From Microbacterium barkeri (GTDB taxonomy: Bacteria; Actinomycetota; Actinomycetes; Actinomycetales; Microbacteriaceae): DNA of 64,000 bases. The notes under the pieces are model-generated. The model did no database searches. It was not told where the DNA came from and saw only the letters and a program-made list of their open reading frames with translations. Below are positions 15,897-24,819 of the stretch, piece by piece. Every line of letters begins with the position of its first letter. Within the stretch, counting starts at the first letter, position 1. The position numbers and the translations under genes were made by a program. Location of the stretch: contig NZ_BSEJ01000005.1 in assembly GCF_027921765.1 (NCBI RefSeq), positions 171,810 to 235,809 of the forward strand, written 5' to 3'.

Positions 15897-17075
15897 ATGT
15901 CCGATAGCCCGACGGGGCGCGCCGACGTCGGCGACCTCTTCCAGCTGCTCCGCGACGGGGTGCCGCGCACGCGCGCCGAGCTCGCCAAGTCGACGGGGCT
16001 CGCTCGTTCGACCGTCGCCGCGCGGGTCGACGAGCTCATGCGCATGGGGCTCATCACGGCGGTCGCCGACGCCGTCTCGACGGGAGGACGCCCGCCATCG
16101 CAGTTCGCGCTCAACCCGTCCGCGAAGGTGGTACTCGCCGCCGACCTGGGCGCGTCGCATGCGAACGTCGCGATCACCGACCTGACCGGCGCCATCCTCG
16201 CCGAGGCGAGCGAGCGCGTCGAGATCGCGCAGGGCCCCGAGGCGGTGCTCACGTGGCTCGTCGAGTCGGCGCAGCGGCTTCTCGACGAGACCGAGCGGTC
16301 GTCGGCCGACGTCGCCGCGATCGGGATCGGCCTGCCGGGCCCGGTCGAGCACTCGACCGGGCAGCCCGTCAATCCGCCGATCATGCCGGGGTGGGATCGC
16401 TTCGACGTCCCGGCGTGGGTGCAGCGGCACTTCCCCGTCGCGGTGCTCGTCGACAACGACGTCAACATCTCGGCGCTCGGCGAGCGCGCGGTCGCGTGGC
16501 CGGGCGTCGACCACTTCCTCTTCGTGAAGGTCGCGACCGGCATCGGCGCGGGCATCGTGTCGGATGGCCGGCTGCAGCGCGGAGCACAGGGCATCGCGGG
16601 CGACATCGGGCACGTGCGCGTGGCGCGTGGCGTCGACGTCCCGTGCCACTGCGGCAACCACGGGTGCCTCGAGGCGCTCGCGTCGGGGCCCGCGATCGCG
16701 CGCACCCTGCGCGACCAGGGCGTCGAGGCGCACACGGGCGACGATGTCGTCGCGCTCGTCAAGCACGGCAGCCTCGAGGCCATCCAGGCGGTGCGCCAGG
16801 CCGGGCGCGACATCGGCGAGGTGCTCACCGCGTCGGTCAGCCTCCTCAACCCCTCGGTCATCTCGATCGGCGGGTCGATGGCGCGCGTGAGCGAGCACCT
16901 CATCGCCGGGGTGCGCGAGATCGTCTACACGCGCTCCACCCCGCTCGCGACCGAGCACCTCACGATCGTGCAGTCCACCGCCGCGTCGAAGGCGGCCGTG
17001 ATCGGCGCGAGCATCCTCGCCGTCGAGCACGCGCTCTCGCCCGCCGGCCTCTCGACCGCCTTCGCCCCGGCCTGA
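15897..17075 (+). CDS. ROK family transcriptional regulator
   Basis: A 392-residue regulator. A winged helix-turn-helix at residues about 10-60 (TRAELAKSTGLARSTVAARV) precedes a ROK sugar-kinase-like domain. GDIGH (235-239) and the zinc motif CHCGNHGCLEA (Cys250, Cys252, Cys257) are intact, so it probably senses a sugar or phosphosugar. The ATG at 15897 was chosen because GAGAAGG is nine bases upstream; a GTG six bases earlier is too close. It sits beside the CUT2 transporter and is the best local candidate to control it, and perhaps the island. Confidence 0.92.
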   Translation: MSDSPTGRADVGDLFQLLRDGVPRTRAELAKSTGLARSTVAARVDELMRMGLITAVADAVSTGGRPPSQFALNPSAKVVLAADLGASHANVAITDLTGAILAEASERVEIAQGPEAVLTWLVESAQRLLDETERSSADVAAIGIGLPGPVEHSTGQPVNPPIMPGWDRFDVPAWVQRHFPVAVLVDNDVNISALGERAVAWPGVDHFLFVKVATGIGAGIVSDGRLQRGAQGIAGDIGHVRVARGVDVPCHCGNHGCLEALASGPAIARTLRDQGVEAHTGDDVVALVKHGSLEAIQAVRQAGRDIGEVLTASVSLLNPSVISIGGSMARVSEHLIAGVREIVYTRSTPLATEHLTIVQSTAASKAAVIGASILAVEHALSPAGLSTAFAPA

Positions 17076-17122
17076 CCGCCCACCGGACCGCCGCCATCCG
17101 CCGGCCCTCCGCCATCCGTCCA

Positions 17123-17348
17123 GGTCGCAGTTGCGGTCCGAAAACCGGCCGTTTGAGGACGCCAACTGCGACCCCGACGAAGACTCAGCCGCCATCCGCC
17201 GGGCCTCCGGACCTCCGCCATCCAGGTCGCAGTTGCGGTCCGAAAACCGGCGGTTTAAGGACGCCAACTGCGACCCCGACGAAGGCCTATCTGCCCAGGT
17301 CGCAGTTGCGGTCCGAAAACCGGCCGTTTGAGGACGCCAACTGCGACC
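17123..17348. repeat. Three copies of a 51-bp palindromic repeat
   Basis: Copies lie at 17123-17173, 17225-17275 and 17298-17348. Each begins GGTCGCAGTTGCGGTCCG and ends CGCCAACTGCGACC, so the outer 11 bases (GGTCGCAGTTG) are exactly inverted at the end, with partly complementary inner arms. Copy 2 differs from the others at two inner positions. The repeats fill the gap between two convergent genes (ROK and GH3). The third starts 20 bp after the GH3 stop and could serve as a terminator. This resembles REP or BIME elements. The rest of 17076-17368 holds nothing else. Confidence 0.85.
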
Positions 17349-17368
17349 TGGGCCGGAGGTGGTGCCGC

Positions 17369-19588
17369 TCAGAGCTGGGCGAGCAGCGCCTCGGTCGCGG
17401 ACGTCCCGTCGACCTCGCCGCCGAAGCCGAGCATCGTGCGCAGCGGCATCGACTCCATCATCCGGCTGATCTCGGGGTCGGCGAAGATCGCCGCCGACGC
17501 GCCGCCCTGCGCCGCGAGCGCGCCCTCGAGCACGCCGCGACCGACCGGATGACGCTGCCAGTCACCGATCGTCGACTCGAGGTCGAGCTCGGGCACGACC
17601 GGCGGCACGTCGAGCTCGATCTCGGTCGTCGCGACGATGTCGCGCGACGACGTGCCGACCTCGACCGTGAACGCGCCGGGCTCGACGGTCCAGCCCGTCT
17701 CACCCCAGAAGGCGAATGCACGCTCGTCGAGCTCGAGCCGCACGCGCGTCGACTCCCCCGCCGCGAGGCGCACCTTCCGGAAGGCGCGCAGCTCGCGCAC
17801 CGGCCGGTCGACCGACGCCTCGGGGTCGCCGACATAGACCTGCACGACCTCGGCGCCGTCGCGCGCGCCCGTGTTCGAGACCGTCACCTCGACCACGGCG
17901 TGCGCGCGGCCCGCGTCGGGAACCGACACCGCGACATCCGTGAGCTCGAACGTCGTGTAGCCGAGCCCGAATCCGAACGGGAAGGCCACCTCGCGCTCGG
18001 TGCGGTCGTACCAGCGGTACCCGACGTAGACCCGCTCGCCGTACACGACCTTCTTCGGGCTGCCGGGGAAGTTCACGTGCGCGGGGTTGTCGGCCAGGCG
18101 CAGCGGGATGGTCTCGGCGAGGCGCCCCGCCGGCTCGGCGACTCCGAAGAGCACGTCGGCGGCGGCGGAGCCGGACGCCTGTCCACCGAGCCACATCTCG
18201 AGGATGGCCGGCACCCGGCCGACGATGCAGCCGAGCGAGACGACGGAGCCGTTCGAGAGCACCACGACGACGCGCTCGTTGACGGCGAGGACGGCGTCGA
18301 GGAGGTCGCGCTGCACGCGCGGCAGGTCGATGTGCGTGCGGTCGAACCCCTCGGACTCGTCCTCGGCGGGGAGCCCCAGGAACAGCACGACCGTGCGGGC
18401 GGCGCGGGCCGCCGCGACCGCCTCGTCGACGAGCGCGGCATCCGCCTCGCCGTCCAGCCGGAAGCCCGCGACGAAGGACACGTCGCCCGCGACCTCGCGG
18501 ATGGCATCGAGCGCGGCGTCGAGGCGCGTGGGCTGGATGTGCGAGCTCCCGGCGCCCTGGTAGCGCGGCGACCGGGCGAACTCGCCGATCACGGCGATCG
18601 ATCCCTCATCGGCCGACAGCGGCAGGATGCCGCCCTCGTTCGCGAGGAGGACGGTGCTCTCGGCCGCGATCCGGCGGGCGAGAGCGTGGTGCGCGTCGTG
18701 ATCGACCGCGGGAGTCTCGCCCCGTGCCGCACGGAGGCGGTCGTGCACGGTCAGGATGCGCGACACCGCGAGGTCGATGGCCGCCTCATCGAGGTCGCCG
18801 CGGTCGAGCGCCGCACGGATGTCCGCGGCGTGACGGGGGCCGGCCGCCGGCATCGTGAGGTCGAGACCCGCCGCGACGGCCGCGGGCGGGTTGCTCACGG
18901 CGCCCCAGTCCGACACGACGTACCCGTCGTAGCCCCACTCGTCGCGGAGGACGTCGGTCAGCAGCCACCGGTGCTCCGACGCGTACGTGCCGTTGATGCG
19001 GTTGTACGCGCACATGACGGTGGCCGGCTGGGCGTCCTTCACGACGCGCTCGAAAGCCGGAAGGTAGATCTCGCGCAGCGTGCGCTCGTCGACCTCGGCG
19101 CTCACGCGCATGCGCTCGGTCTCCTGGTTGTTCGCCGCGAAGTGCTTGAGCGAGGCCCCGACACCCTGCGCCTGGAGCCCGCGGACCCATCCGGCGCCGA
19201 GCGCCCCGGCGAGCAGCGGATCCTCGGAGAAGTACTCGAAGTTGCGCCCGCACAGCGGCGAGCGCTTGATGTTGACGCCGGGTCCGAGCAGCACGTCGAC
19301 ACCGAGCGCCCGGCTCTCCCGTCCGAGCGCCTCGCCCATCTCCTCGAGCAGCTCAGGGTCCCACGTCGAGCCGGTCGCCGCGGCCGTCGGGAACGACGTC
19401 GCGGGGTGGCTGTCGTTGATGCCGAGATGGTCGGCGCTCCCCGTCTGCAGGCGGACGCCGTGCGGGCCATCGGTGAGGACCGCCCCCTCCACGCCCGCGT
19501 GCTCGACACCGCGCGTGGTCCAGAACGAGTCTCCCGTGAGCAGGGAGATCTTCTCGTCGAGGGAGAGTCGGGAGACGGCTGCGTGCAT
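17369..19588 (-). CDS. Glycoside hydrolase family 3 beta-glucosidase/beta-xylosidase
   Basis: A 739-residue GH3 enzyme without a signal peptide, so probably cytoplasmic. Domains in order: a TIM barrel with the Lys148-His149 pair (SLKHFAANNQET) and nucleophile Asp227 (VVSDWGAV); a middle alpha/beta domain; and a C-terminal fibronectin III-like domain (ELTDVAVSVPDAG onward). The start chosen is the ATG at 19588 with GAAAGG upstream; an upstream in-frame start would cover the operator. It hydrolyses terminal beta-glucosyl or beta-xylosyl residues. It is divergent from a LacI regulator, which probably represses it. Confidence 0.92.
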   Translation of the reverse strand: MHAAVSRLSLDEKISLLTGDSFWTTRGVEHAGVEGAVLTDGPHGVRLQTGSADHLGINDSHPATSFPTAAATGSTWDPELLEEMGEALGRESRALGVDVLLGPGVNIKRSPLCGRNFEYFSEDPLLAGALGAGWVRGLQAQGVGASLKHFAANNQETERMRVSAEVDERTLREIYLPAFERVVKDAQPATVMCAYNRINGTYASEHRWLLTDVLRDEWGYDGYVVSDWGAVSNPPAAVAAGLDLTMPAAGPRHAADIRAALDRGDLDEAAIDLAVSRILTVHDRLRAARGETPAVDHDAHHALARRIAAESTVLLANEGGILPLSADEGSIAVIGEFARSPRYQGAGSSHIQPTRLDAALDAIREVAGDVSFVAGFRLDGEADAALVDEAVAAARAARTVVLFLGLPAEDESEGFDRTHIDLPRVQRDLLDAVLAVNERVVVVLSNGSVVSLGCIVGRVPAILEMWLGGQASGSAAADVLFGVAEPAGRLAETIPLRLADNPAHVNFPGSPKKVVYGERVYVGYRWYDRTEREVAFPFGFGLGYTTFELTDVAVSVPDAGRAHAVVEVTVSNTGARDGAEVVQVYVGDPEASVDRPVRELRAFRKVRLAAGESTRVRLELDERAFAFWGETGWTVEPGAFTVEVGTSSRDIVATTEIELDVPPVVPELDLESTIGDWQRHPVGRGVLEGALAAQGGASAAIFADPEISRMMESMPLRTMLGFGGEVDGTSATEALLAQL

Positions 19589-19630
19589 CAGGGAGGCCTT
19601 TCTCGTCCGCGGCGACCTCGGCTCCGAGAT

Positions 19631-19648
19631 CACTTACGCGCTTAAGTG
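19631..19648. promoter_or_regulatory. LacI-type operator between GH3 and lacI-family gene
   Basis: CACTTACGCGCTTAAGTG is an 18-bp imperfect palindrome with inverted CACTTA arms around a CG-containing centre. That layout is common in LacI-family sites. It lies 43 bp before the GH3 start and 46 bp before the regulator start, so one repressor could control both promoters. Confidence 0.6.
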
Positions 19649-19693
19649 TAGGGTTGAATGTATCGGGATCCTCCTCGGAAAGCAAGGACGCCC

Positions 19694-20668
19694 ATGACCA
19701 CCTCCCGACGAGCCGGCCGCGTCACCGCCGCCGATGTGGCGCGCGCGAGCGGCGTCTCGCGCGCCACCGTGAGCTACGTCCTCAACGACACCCCGGGCCA
19801 GACGATCCCCGAGTCGACGCGCCGCCGGGTGCTGCAGGCCGCCACCGACCTCGGGTACGTGCCGAGCGTGCACGCTCGCGCGCTGGCATCCGGGAGCACA
19901 GGGATCGTCGTGATCGACACGAGCACCATCCCGCCGGGCGAGCTCGTCGCGACGGCGACCCGCACGCTCTCGAGGGCGCTCGTCGAGCGCGGATACGTGC
20001 CGGTGGTGAACCAGTACACGGGCGCCGACGCCGGCGGCGAGGTTCTCGTGACGCTCGCCCAGCGCCTGCACCCGACCACCGTGCTCGCGCTCGGGGAGCT
20101 CTCCGACGACATCATCCGACGCGTCCGCGAGGCCGGCGTCGCGCGGGTCTTCGCCACGCCGTCGAGCGCAGGGATCCGCGACATCGCGGAGGTGCAGGTC
20201 GCGCACCTCGCCGGCCGCGGGCACCGCTCGGTGGCCTACGTCGCGCCGCCCGAGCCCGAGCTCGCGGGCCTGTCGGAGCTGCGGCTGGCCGGCGCGCGCG
20301 CCGCGGCCGCATCTCACGGGGTCGCACTCACGGCCATCCCGCTGCTCGATCAGGAGCCGCTCGCCCGTGAGCTGCGGCGCCTGCGCGACGAGGGCGTCAC
20401 GGCCGTCGCCGCCTACAACGACGAGGTCGCGGTCGGCGTGCTGGGCGCCGCTCGCCGCTCCGGCATCGCGCTTCCCGACGAGCTCGCGGTCATGGGCATC
20501 GACGACCTCCCCGTCGCACGGCGCACGTTCCCGCAGCTGACGACCGTCGCCCAGGGCGACGTGGCGGACGCCGACGTCGACCTCGCGACGATCGATGCGA
20601 TCCTCGCGGGCGAGCAGCCCGTGCTCCCCCGCACGGCGCCGCGGGTCGTCGTGCGCGAGTCGGCGTAG
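19694..20668 (+). CDS. LacI family transcriptional repressor
   Basis: A 324-residue repressor. The N-terminal helix-turn-helix VTAADVARASGVSRATVSYV and the hinge helix (VHARALASG) are intact, followed by a periplasmic-binding-like sugar-sensing domain. The ATG at 19694 has AAGGA five bases upstream; an upstream start would run into the operator. It is divergent from the GH3 gene and presumably responds to the sugar released by that enzyme. Confidence 0.92.
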   Translation: MTTSRRAGRVTAADVARASGVSRATVSYVLNDTPGQTIPESTRRRVLQAATDLGYVPSVHARALASGSTGIVVIDTSTIPPGELVATATRTLSRALVERGYVPVVNQYTGADAGGEVLVTLAQRLHPTTVLALGELSDDIIRRVREAGVARVFATPSSAGIRDIAEVQVAHLAGRGHRSVAYVAPPEPELAGLSELRLAGARAAAASHGVALTAIPLLDQEPLARELRRLRDEGVTAVAAYNDEVAVGVLGAARRSGIALPDELAVMGIDDLPVARRTFPQLTTVAQGDVADADVDLATIDAILAGEQPVLPRTAPRVVVRESA

Positions 20669-20708
20669 GCCCTACGCCGCGAGCCGCACCTTGCGCTACG
20701 GCAGCTCT

Positions 20709-20838
20709 TGCCGCGAAACGCGTCGACTCGAGGCGTGTTCGCCCCGATACGCGGCTACCGTCACCGGGTCCTACCCCGAAACGCGGCGATCCGAGCCCAG
20801 TTCGCCGCGAAACGCGGCGAACCAAGCCCTCCCCGCTA
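20709..20838 (+). repeat. Cluster of GAAACGCGGC hairpin repeats (locus 1)
   Basis: Five related units with the core C-C-G-(A/C)-(A/T)-ACGCGGC lie between the lacI-type gene and the M56 gene. The clearest is at 20800-20822: the ten-base arm GTTCGCCGCG, the loop AAA and the inverse arm. The last unit overlaps the end of the M56 gene and supplies its TAG stop. The same family recurs at 42068-42184 and, inverted, at 52100-52245. Confidence 0.75.
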
Positions 20839-21648
20839 CGCGGCGAGTCTCCGGAAGCGGTCGCTCACGCGCGTGGAGCCCGACACGACCTCGGCACCCG
20901 AGACACCCGTCGCACCCACGTGCAGGATGGCCCGAGCCAGGACCTCGTCGCGCACCTCGCGGCGCGCGTGGTCGTCGGCGAGCATCTCGACGAGCGCCGC
21001 GACCTCCGCCTCGGCGAGGGCCGCGATGGGGAACCACGGCAGCGCGGCACGCCATGCCCGGAACGCGAGCAGCAGCAGGTCGTGGCGCTGCTCGACGTGC
21101 GCGCGCTCGTGCGCGATGACGGCGACGAGCTCGTCCGGGTCGAGCCGGTCGAGGAGCCCCTGCGACAGGACGGTGACCGAGCCGACGCCGCGCGGCAGGC
21201 AGTAGGCGACGGGGACGGCGTCGTCGAGCACGCGCGTGCGGGCGCGGGTGGGGTGCGGCGACGTCAGCATGTCGAGGAGGGCGTGGTGGCGCCGCCGCTG
21301 CCGGACCACCTGCGCGATCGTCACGCCGAGGTGGGCGAGCAGGTACACCGTGAACGCGACGGCCGGCACGAGCGCGAGAAGCGGATGGCCGGGGGCGACC
21401 GCATATCCGGCGAGCGCGAGGGCCGCGATCATCGAGAGTCCACCCGCGAGGCCGATCGCCTGCCACAGGAGCAGCGCGACGACGGGAGCCCGCATGGGCC
21501 ACGCCGCGCGGGAGAACGCGACCGGAACGGGCCACGCGAGGGCGAGGGCGAAGAGGCCGAGGACGACCGCTCCCCACACGATCGTCTCGTGGGGGATGAC
21601 GAGGGCGCCGTCGAGCCCGGATCCGACGACGGCTCCGATGCGCGTCAC
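20836..21648 (-). CDS. M56 family membrane metalloprotease (BlaR1-like sensor protease without sensor domain)
   Basis: A 270-residue membrane protein with about four hydrophobic segments and the zinc-protease motif HERAH (His180, Glu181, His184) in VIAHERAHVEQRHD. In BlaR1/MecR1-type systems such a protease inactivates a BlaI-type repressor, and the BlaI gene lies just upstream. No penicillin-binding sensor domain is present, so the signal is unknown. The GTG at 21648 is used, but a GTG 23 codons later (VWGAVVLGLF) fits relatives better and is a real alternative. The last codons and the stop are formed by a repeat unit. Confidence 0.85.
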   Translation of the reverse strand: MTRIGAVVGSGLDGALVIPHETIVWGAVVLGLFALALAWPVPVAFSRAAWPMRAPVVALLLWQAIGLAGGLSMIAALALAGYAVAPGHPLLALVPAVAFTVYLLAHLGVTIAQVVRQRRRHHALLDMLTSPHPTRARTRVLDDAVPVAYCLPRGVGSVTVLSQGLLDRLDPDELVAVIAHERAHVEQRHDLLLLAFRAWRAALPWFPIAALAEAEVAALVEMLADDHARREVRDEVLARAILHVGATGVSGAEVVSGSTRVSDRFRRLAA

Positions 21649-21659
21649 GGGCGGCTCGA

Positions 21660-22019
21660 TCAGACCCCGCCGCGCAGGAGCTTGCGCAGCACCGCCGCGT
21701 CCTCGTCGGAGACCCCGCCCACGAAGCGCTCGAGCACGGCCATCCGGTCCGCCGACTCGCCGAGCACCTCGTGCATGAGCTCCGCGACGTGGTCGGCGCG
21801 CGAGGCGACGGCCGTGTAGCGGTGCGGGCGCACCGATCGGTCGGAGGCCACGAAGCCCTTCTTCTCGAGACGGGACAGCACGGTCAGCAGGGTCGTCGCG
21901 GCGAGCGCGCGCCCCTGATCCTGCTCGAGCTGCTCCTTGACGTCATACGCGGTCATGGGCATCTGCGCGTCCCACACCGCGTCCATGACGGCGCGTTCGA
22001 GTTCGCCGAGCGTTCCCAT
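21660..22019 (-). CDS. BlaI/MecI/CopY family repressor
   Basis: A 119-residue winged-helix repressor: GELERAVMDAVWDAQMPMTA at the start, then TTLLTVLSRLEKKGFVAS as the recognition region and wing. The ATG at 22019 was chosen because GGAGG is five bases upstream; the GTG at 22025 overlaps that site. It is followed after 11 bp by the M56 protease, forming the usual repressor/protease pair. It is divergent from cydABDC, so I infer that it represses the cytochrome bd operon as well as itself. Confidence 0.9.
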   Translation of the reverse strand: MGTLGELERAVMDAVWDAQMPMTAYDVKEQLEQDQGRALAATTLLTVLSRLEKKGFVASDRSVRPHRYTAVASRADHVAELMHEVLGESADRMAVLERFVGGVSDEDAAVLRKLLRGGV

Positions 22020-22070
22020 GCGCACCTCCTCGCCTCGTGTCGCGGCCGCGCCATCCGACCGCCTGCGCCA

Positions 22071-22131
22071 ATTCTACCCCCGGTCGAATTTCTTCTATGC
22101 TCTGTCGAACTAGTTCTACACGGCGTAGAAT
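22071..22131. promoter_or_regulatory. Operator region between blaI-type gene and cydA
   Basis: Repeated TTCTAC/TTCTAT elements lie at 22072, 22093 and 22114. The last forms a dyad TTCTAC-5-GTAGAA (22114-22130). GTCGAA occurs at 22083 and 22104, so a 21-bp unit containing GTCGAA and TTCTA is repeated directly, two helical turns apart. TAGAAT -10-like boxes occur on the plus strand (22126-22131) and on the minus strand (22071-22076). The overlap of dyad and promoter fits repression by the BlaI-type protein. Confidence 0.6.
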
Positions 22132-22183
22132 TGGTTCCGGCCGGACGCGGCGTTCGGCCCACACCTCCCGAAGGAGAACGCGC

Positions 22184-23761
22184 GTGGACGTCCTCGACAT
22201 CGCCCGCTGGCAGTTCGGCATCACGACCGTCTACCACTTCCTCATGGTCCCGCTCACGCTCGGGCTCGGCATGACGGTCGCCGTGCTGCAGACCGCGTGG
22301 GTCCGCACGGGCGACGAGCGCTTCCTGCGCATGACGAAGTTCTGGGGGAAGCTCTACCTCATCAACTTCATCGTCGGCGTCGCGACCGGCCTCGTGCAGG
22401 AGTTCCAGTTCGGGATGGCCTGGAGCGAGTACTCGCGCTTCGTCGGCGACGTGTTCGGCGCTCCGCTCGCGCTCGAGGGCCTGCTGGCCTTCTTCGCCGA
22501 ATCGACGTTCCTCGGCATCTGGATCTTCGGATGGGGGCGGCTGCGCAAGGGACTCCACCTCGCCGCGCTGTGGTGCGCGGTGATCGGCTCGTGGGCCTCG
22601 GCGTACTTCATCATCGTCGCGAACTCGTGGATGCAGCACCCCGTCGGCGTCGAGCTCGGCGCCGACGGCCGCCCCGTCATGACCGACATCTGGGCCGTCC
22701 TCACGAACAACACCGCGATCGCGGCCTTCACCCACACGATCTTCGGCGCGCTCGTGGTCTCGGGGATGTTCCTCCTCGGCCTCTCCTGGTACCACCTCTG
22801 GCGCCGCCGCCACGACGGCATCGACACGGTCGGCGCCGACGGCCGCGTGGTCGTCGGGCGAGCGGATGTCCCCGGTCGCGACGAGAAGGACCACGGCGTG
22901 TGGCTGTGGTCGCTCCGGATCGGCGCGGTCGTCGCGATCCTCGGGTTCGGCGGCACGGTGCTGACCGGCGACATCCAGGGCAAGCTCATGTACGAGCAGC
23001 AGCCGATGAAGATGGCCGCCGCCGAGGCGGCCTGCCACACCGGCTCGGCCTTCTCGGTGCTCTCCCTCGGCGACCCGGGCTCCCGCGACTGCTCCGACGT
23101 CATCACGCTCATCGAGGTGCCCGGCGTGCTCGGCTTCCTCGGCACCGGCGAGTGGGGCGCCGAGATGCCCGGGATCAGCGACCTCGAGCCGCAGTACGTC
23201 GACCAGTACGGCGAGACGATCCCCGACGACGCGCTCTACGGCGACCGCGCGGGCAGCGAGGTCGAGTACGTGCCCGTCATGTGGGTGACCTACTGGGGCT
23301 TCCGCCTCATGATCGGGCTCGGCGGAATCGTCGCGGCGGCCGCGGTCGTCGCGCTGTGGCTGACCCGCAAGGGCACCGTCCCGCGCTCGCCGTGGATCAT
23401 GCGGCTCGCCCTGCTCGGCATCCTCGCGCCGTTCGCGGCGAACATCGCCGGCTGGATCTTCACCGAGATGGGCCGCCAGCCGTTCGTCGTGGCGCCGAAC
23501 CCCGACGCGACCGGCGTCGACGGGGTGTTCATGTTCACGGCGGCGGCGGTCTCGCCCGGTGTCACCGCCGGCGAGCTCCTCTTCTCCGTGATCGCGCTCG
23601 CCTCGGTGTACGCCGTGCTCCTCGTCGTCGAGCTCTTCCTCCTCACCACGTACGTGCGCGGAGGCGTCGCGAGCGCGATGCCCGAGCTGTCCCACCCGCG
23701 CGACGACGACCATCCCGACGACGACGCGCAGCGAGACGACGTGCTCGCGTTCGCCTACTGA
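22184..23761 (+). CDS. cydA: Cytochrome bd ubiquinol/menaquinol oxidase subunit I
   Basis: A 525-residue membrane subunit that carries haems b558, b595 and d and oxidises quinol. Seen: His18 (TTVYHFLMVPL), a second haem His in AAFTHTIFGA, the Q-loop Lys/Glu in GKLMYEQQP, and GRQPF in the C-terminal half. Two Cys lie 19 residues apart in the Q-loop (AACHTG and RDCSD). The tail is Asp/His-rich. The start is GTG with AAGGAG upstream. It is first in cydA-cydB-cydDC and is divergent from the BlaI/M56 pair. Confidence 0.96.
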   Translation: MDVLDIARWQFGITTVYHFLMVPLTLGLGMTVAVLQTAWVRTGDERFLRMTKFWGKLYLINFIVGVATGLVQEFQFGMAWSEYSRFVGDVFGAPLALEGLLAFFAESTFLGIWIFGWGRLRKGLHLAALWCAVIGSWASAYFIIVANSWMQHPVGVELGADGRPVMTDIWAVLTNNTAIAAFTHTIFGALVVSGMFLLGLSWYHLWRRRHDGIDTVGADGRVVVGRADVPGRDEKDHGVWLWSLRIGAVVAILGFGGTVLTGDIQGKLMYEQQPMKMAAAEAACHTGSAFSVLSLGDPGSRDCSDVITLIEVPGVLGFLGTGEWGAEMPGISDLEPQYVDQYGETIPDDALYGDRAGSEVEYVPVMWVTYWGFRLMIGLGGIVAAAAVVALWLTRKGTVPRSPWIMRLALLGILAPFAANIAGWIFTEMGRQPFVVAPNPDATGVDGVFMFTAAAVSPGVTAGELLFSVIALASVYAVLLVVELFLLTTYVRGGVASAMPELSHPRDDDHPDDDAQRDDVLAFAY

Positions 23762-23781
23762 CCGACTGCAGAGGAACCCCC

Positions 23782-24819
23782 ATGGACACGCTCCCCGTCT
23801 TCTGGTTCATCGCGATCGCCATCCTGTGGACCGGCTACCTCCTGCTCGAGGGATTCGACCTCGGCGTCGGGATGCACATGATCCTCGGCACGCGCGACGA
23901 CCGCGATCGCCGCGTCATGCTCAACACGATCGGCCCCGTGTGGGATGGCAACGAGGTGTGGCTGATCACGGCCGGCGCGGCGATCTTCGCGGCCTTCCCG
24001 CACTGGTACGCATCGCTCTTCTCGGCGCTCTACCTCCCGCTCACGATCATGCTGCTCGGCCTCATCGTCCGCGCGGTCGGGATCGAGTACCGCGGCAAGG
24101 TCGCGACGGCGCGCTGGGCCCGCATCTGGACCTACGGCATCGGCGTCGGCTCGATCGTCGTCGCGTTCTGCGTCGGCGCAGCGCTCGCGCTCACGTCGAC
24201 CGGGCTGCCCCTGAACGAGAACGGCGATCGCGTCGGCGGGCCGTTCGTCTGGCTGACCCTGCCCGCGATCCTGGGCGGTCTCGCGGTCGTCGGCTTCGCC
24301 CTCGCCCACGCGGCGACCTTCCTCGGGCTCAAGGCGGATGGTCCGGTGCGCGAGCGCGCGGGGCGCTTCGCCGCGCGCTGGGCTCCGCTCTGCCTCGTGC
24401 CCGCGGCCGTCTGGGCCCTGTGGGTGCAGCTCGCCCACGGCGGGACGCCCCTCTCGTGGACGCTCGTCGGTCTCGCCGTCGTCGCCGCCGTGCTCGGATG
24501 GGCGAACGCGCGCCGGCGCCGCGAGGGGCGGGCGTTCCTCGGCTACGCCGGCTTCGGCCTCTTCGGCGCGGGCGCGATCTTCGCGGGCATGTTCCCGCGC
24601 GTCCTCCCGTCGACGATCGACCCCGCCTTCGACCTCACGGTCTGGAACGCGGCGAGCGGCGAGTACACACTGGGGGTCATGACGGTCGTCGCGTGCGTGG
24701 GCCTCCCGGTCGTGATCCTCTACCAGGCGTGGAGCTACTGGATCTTCCGCAAGCGCGTCACGCCGGGCATGATCCCCGACGCGCACGTCGTGCTCCCCGC
24801 GGCCCTGCGCGCGCGGTGA
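23782..24819 (+). CDS. cydB: Cytochrome bd oxidase subunit II
   Basis: A 345-residue membrane subunit with about eight or nine hydrophobic segments. Family motifs are WTGYLLLEGFDLGVGM at residues 16-31 and GPVWDGNEVWLITAGAAIF. With CydA it forms the high-affinity oxidase used under low oxygen or when the bc1-aa3 branch is blocked. It starts 20 bases after cydA and its stop overlaps the next gene as GTGA. Confidence 0.96.
   Translation: MDTLPVFWFIAIAILWTGYLLLEGFDLGVGMHMILGTRDDRDRRVMLNTIGPVWDGNEVWLITAGAAIFAAFPHWYASLFSALYLPLTIMLLGLIVRAVGIEYRGKVATARWARIWTYGIGVGSIVVAFCVGAALALTSTGLPLNENGDRVGGPFVWLTLPAILGGLAVVGFALAHAATFLGLKADGPVRERAGRFAARWAPLCLVPAAVWALWVQLAHGGTPLSWTLVGLAVVAAVLGWANARRRREGRAFLGYAGFGLFGAGAIFAGMFPRVLPSTIDPAFDLTVWNAASGEYTLGVMTVVACVGLPVVILYQAWSYWIFRKRVTPGMIPDAHVVLPAALRAR

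Noticed and set aside
17123..17348. Possible CRISPR array
   Set aside because: There are only three repeats of 51 bp, each palindromic, with unequal spacers (51 and 22 bp) and no cas genes in the window.
16253..19645. 1130-codon plus-strand frame across ROK and GH3 genes
   Set aside because: It overlaps two well-supported genes in another frame and antisense, has Arg/Ala-rich composition and no domain.
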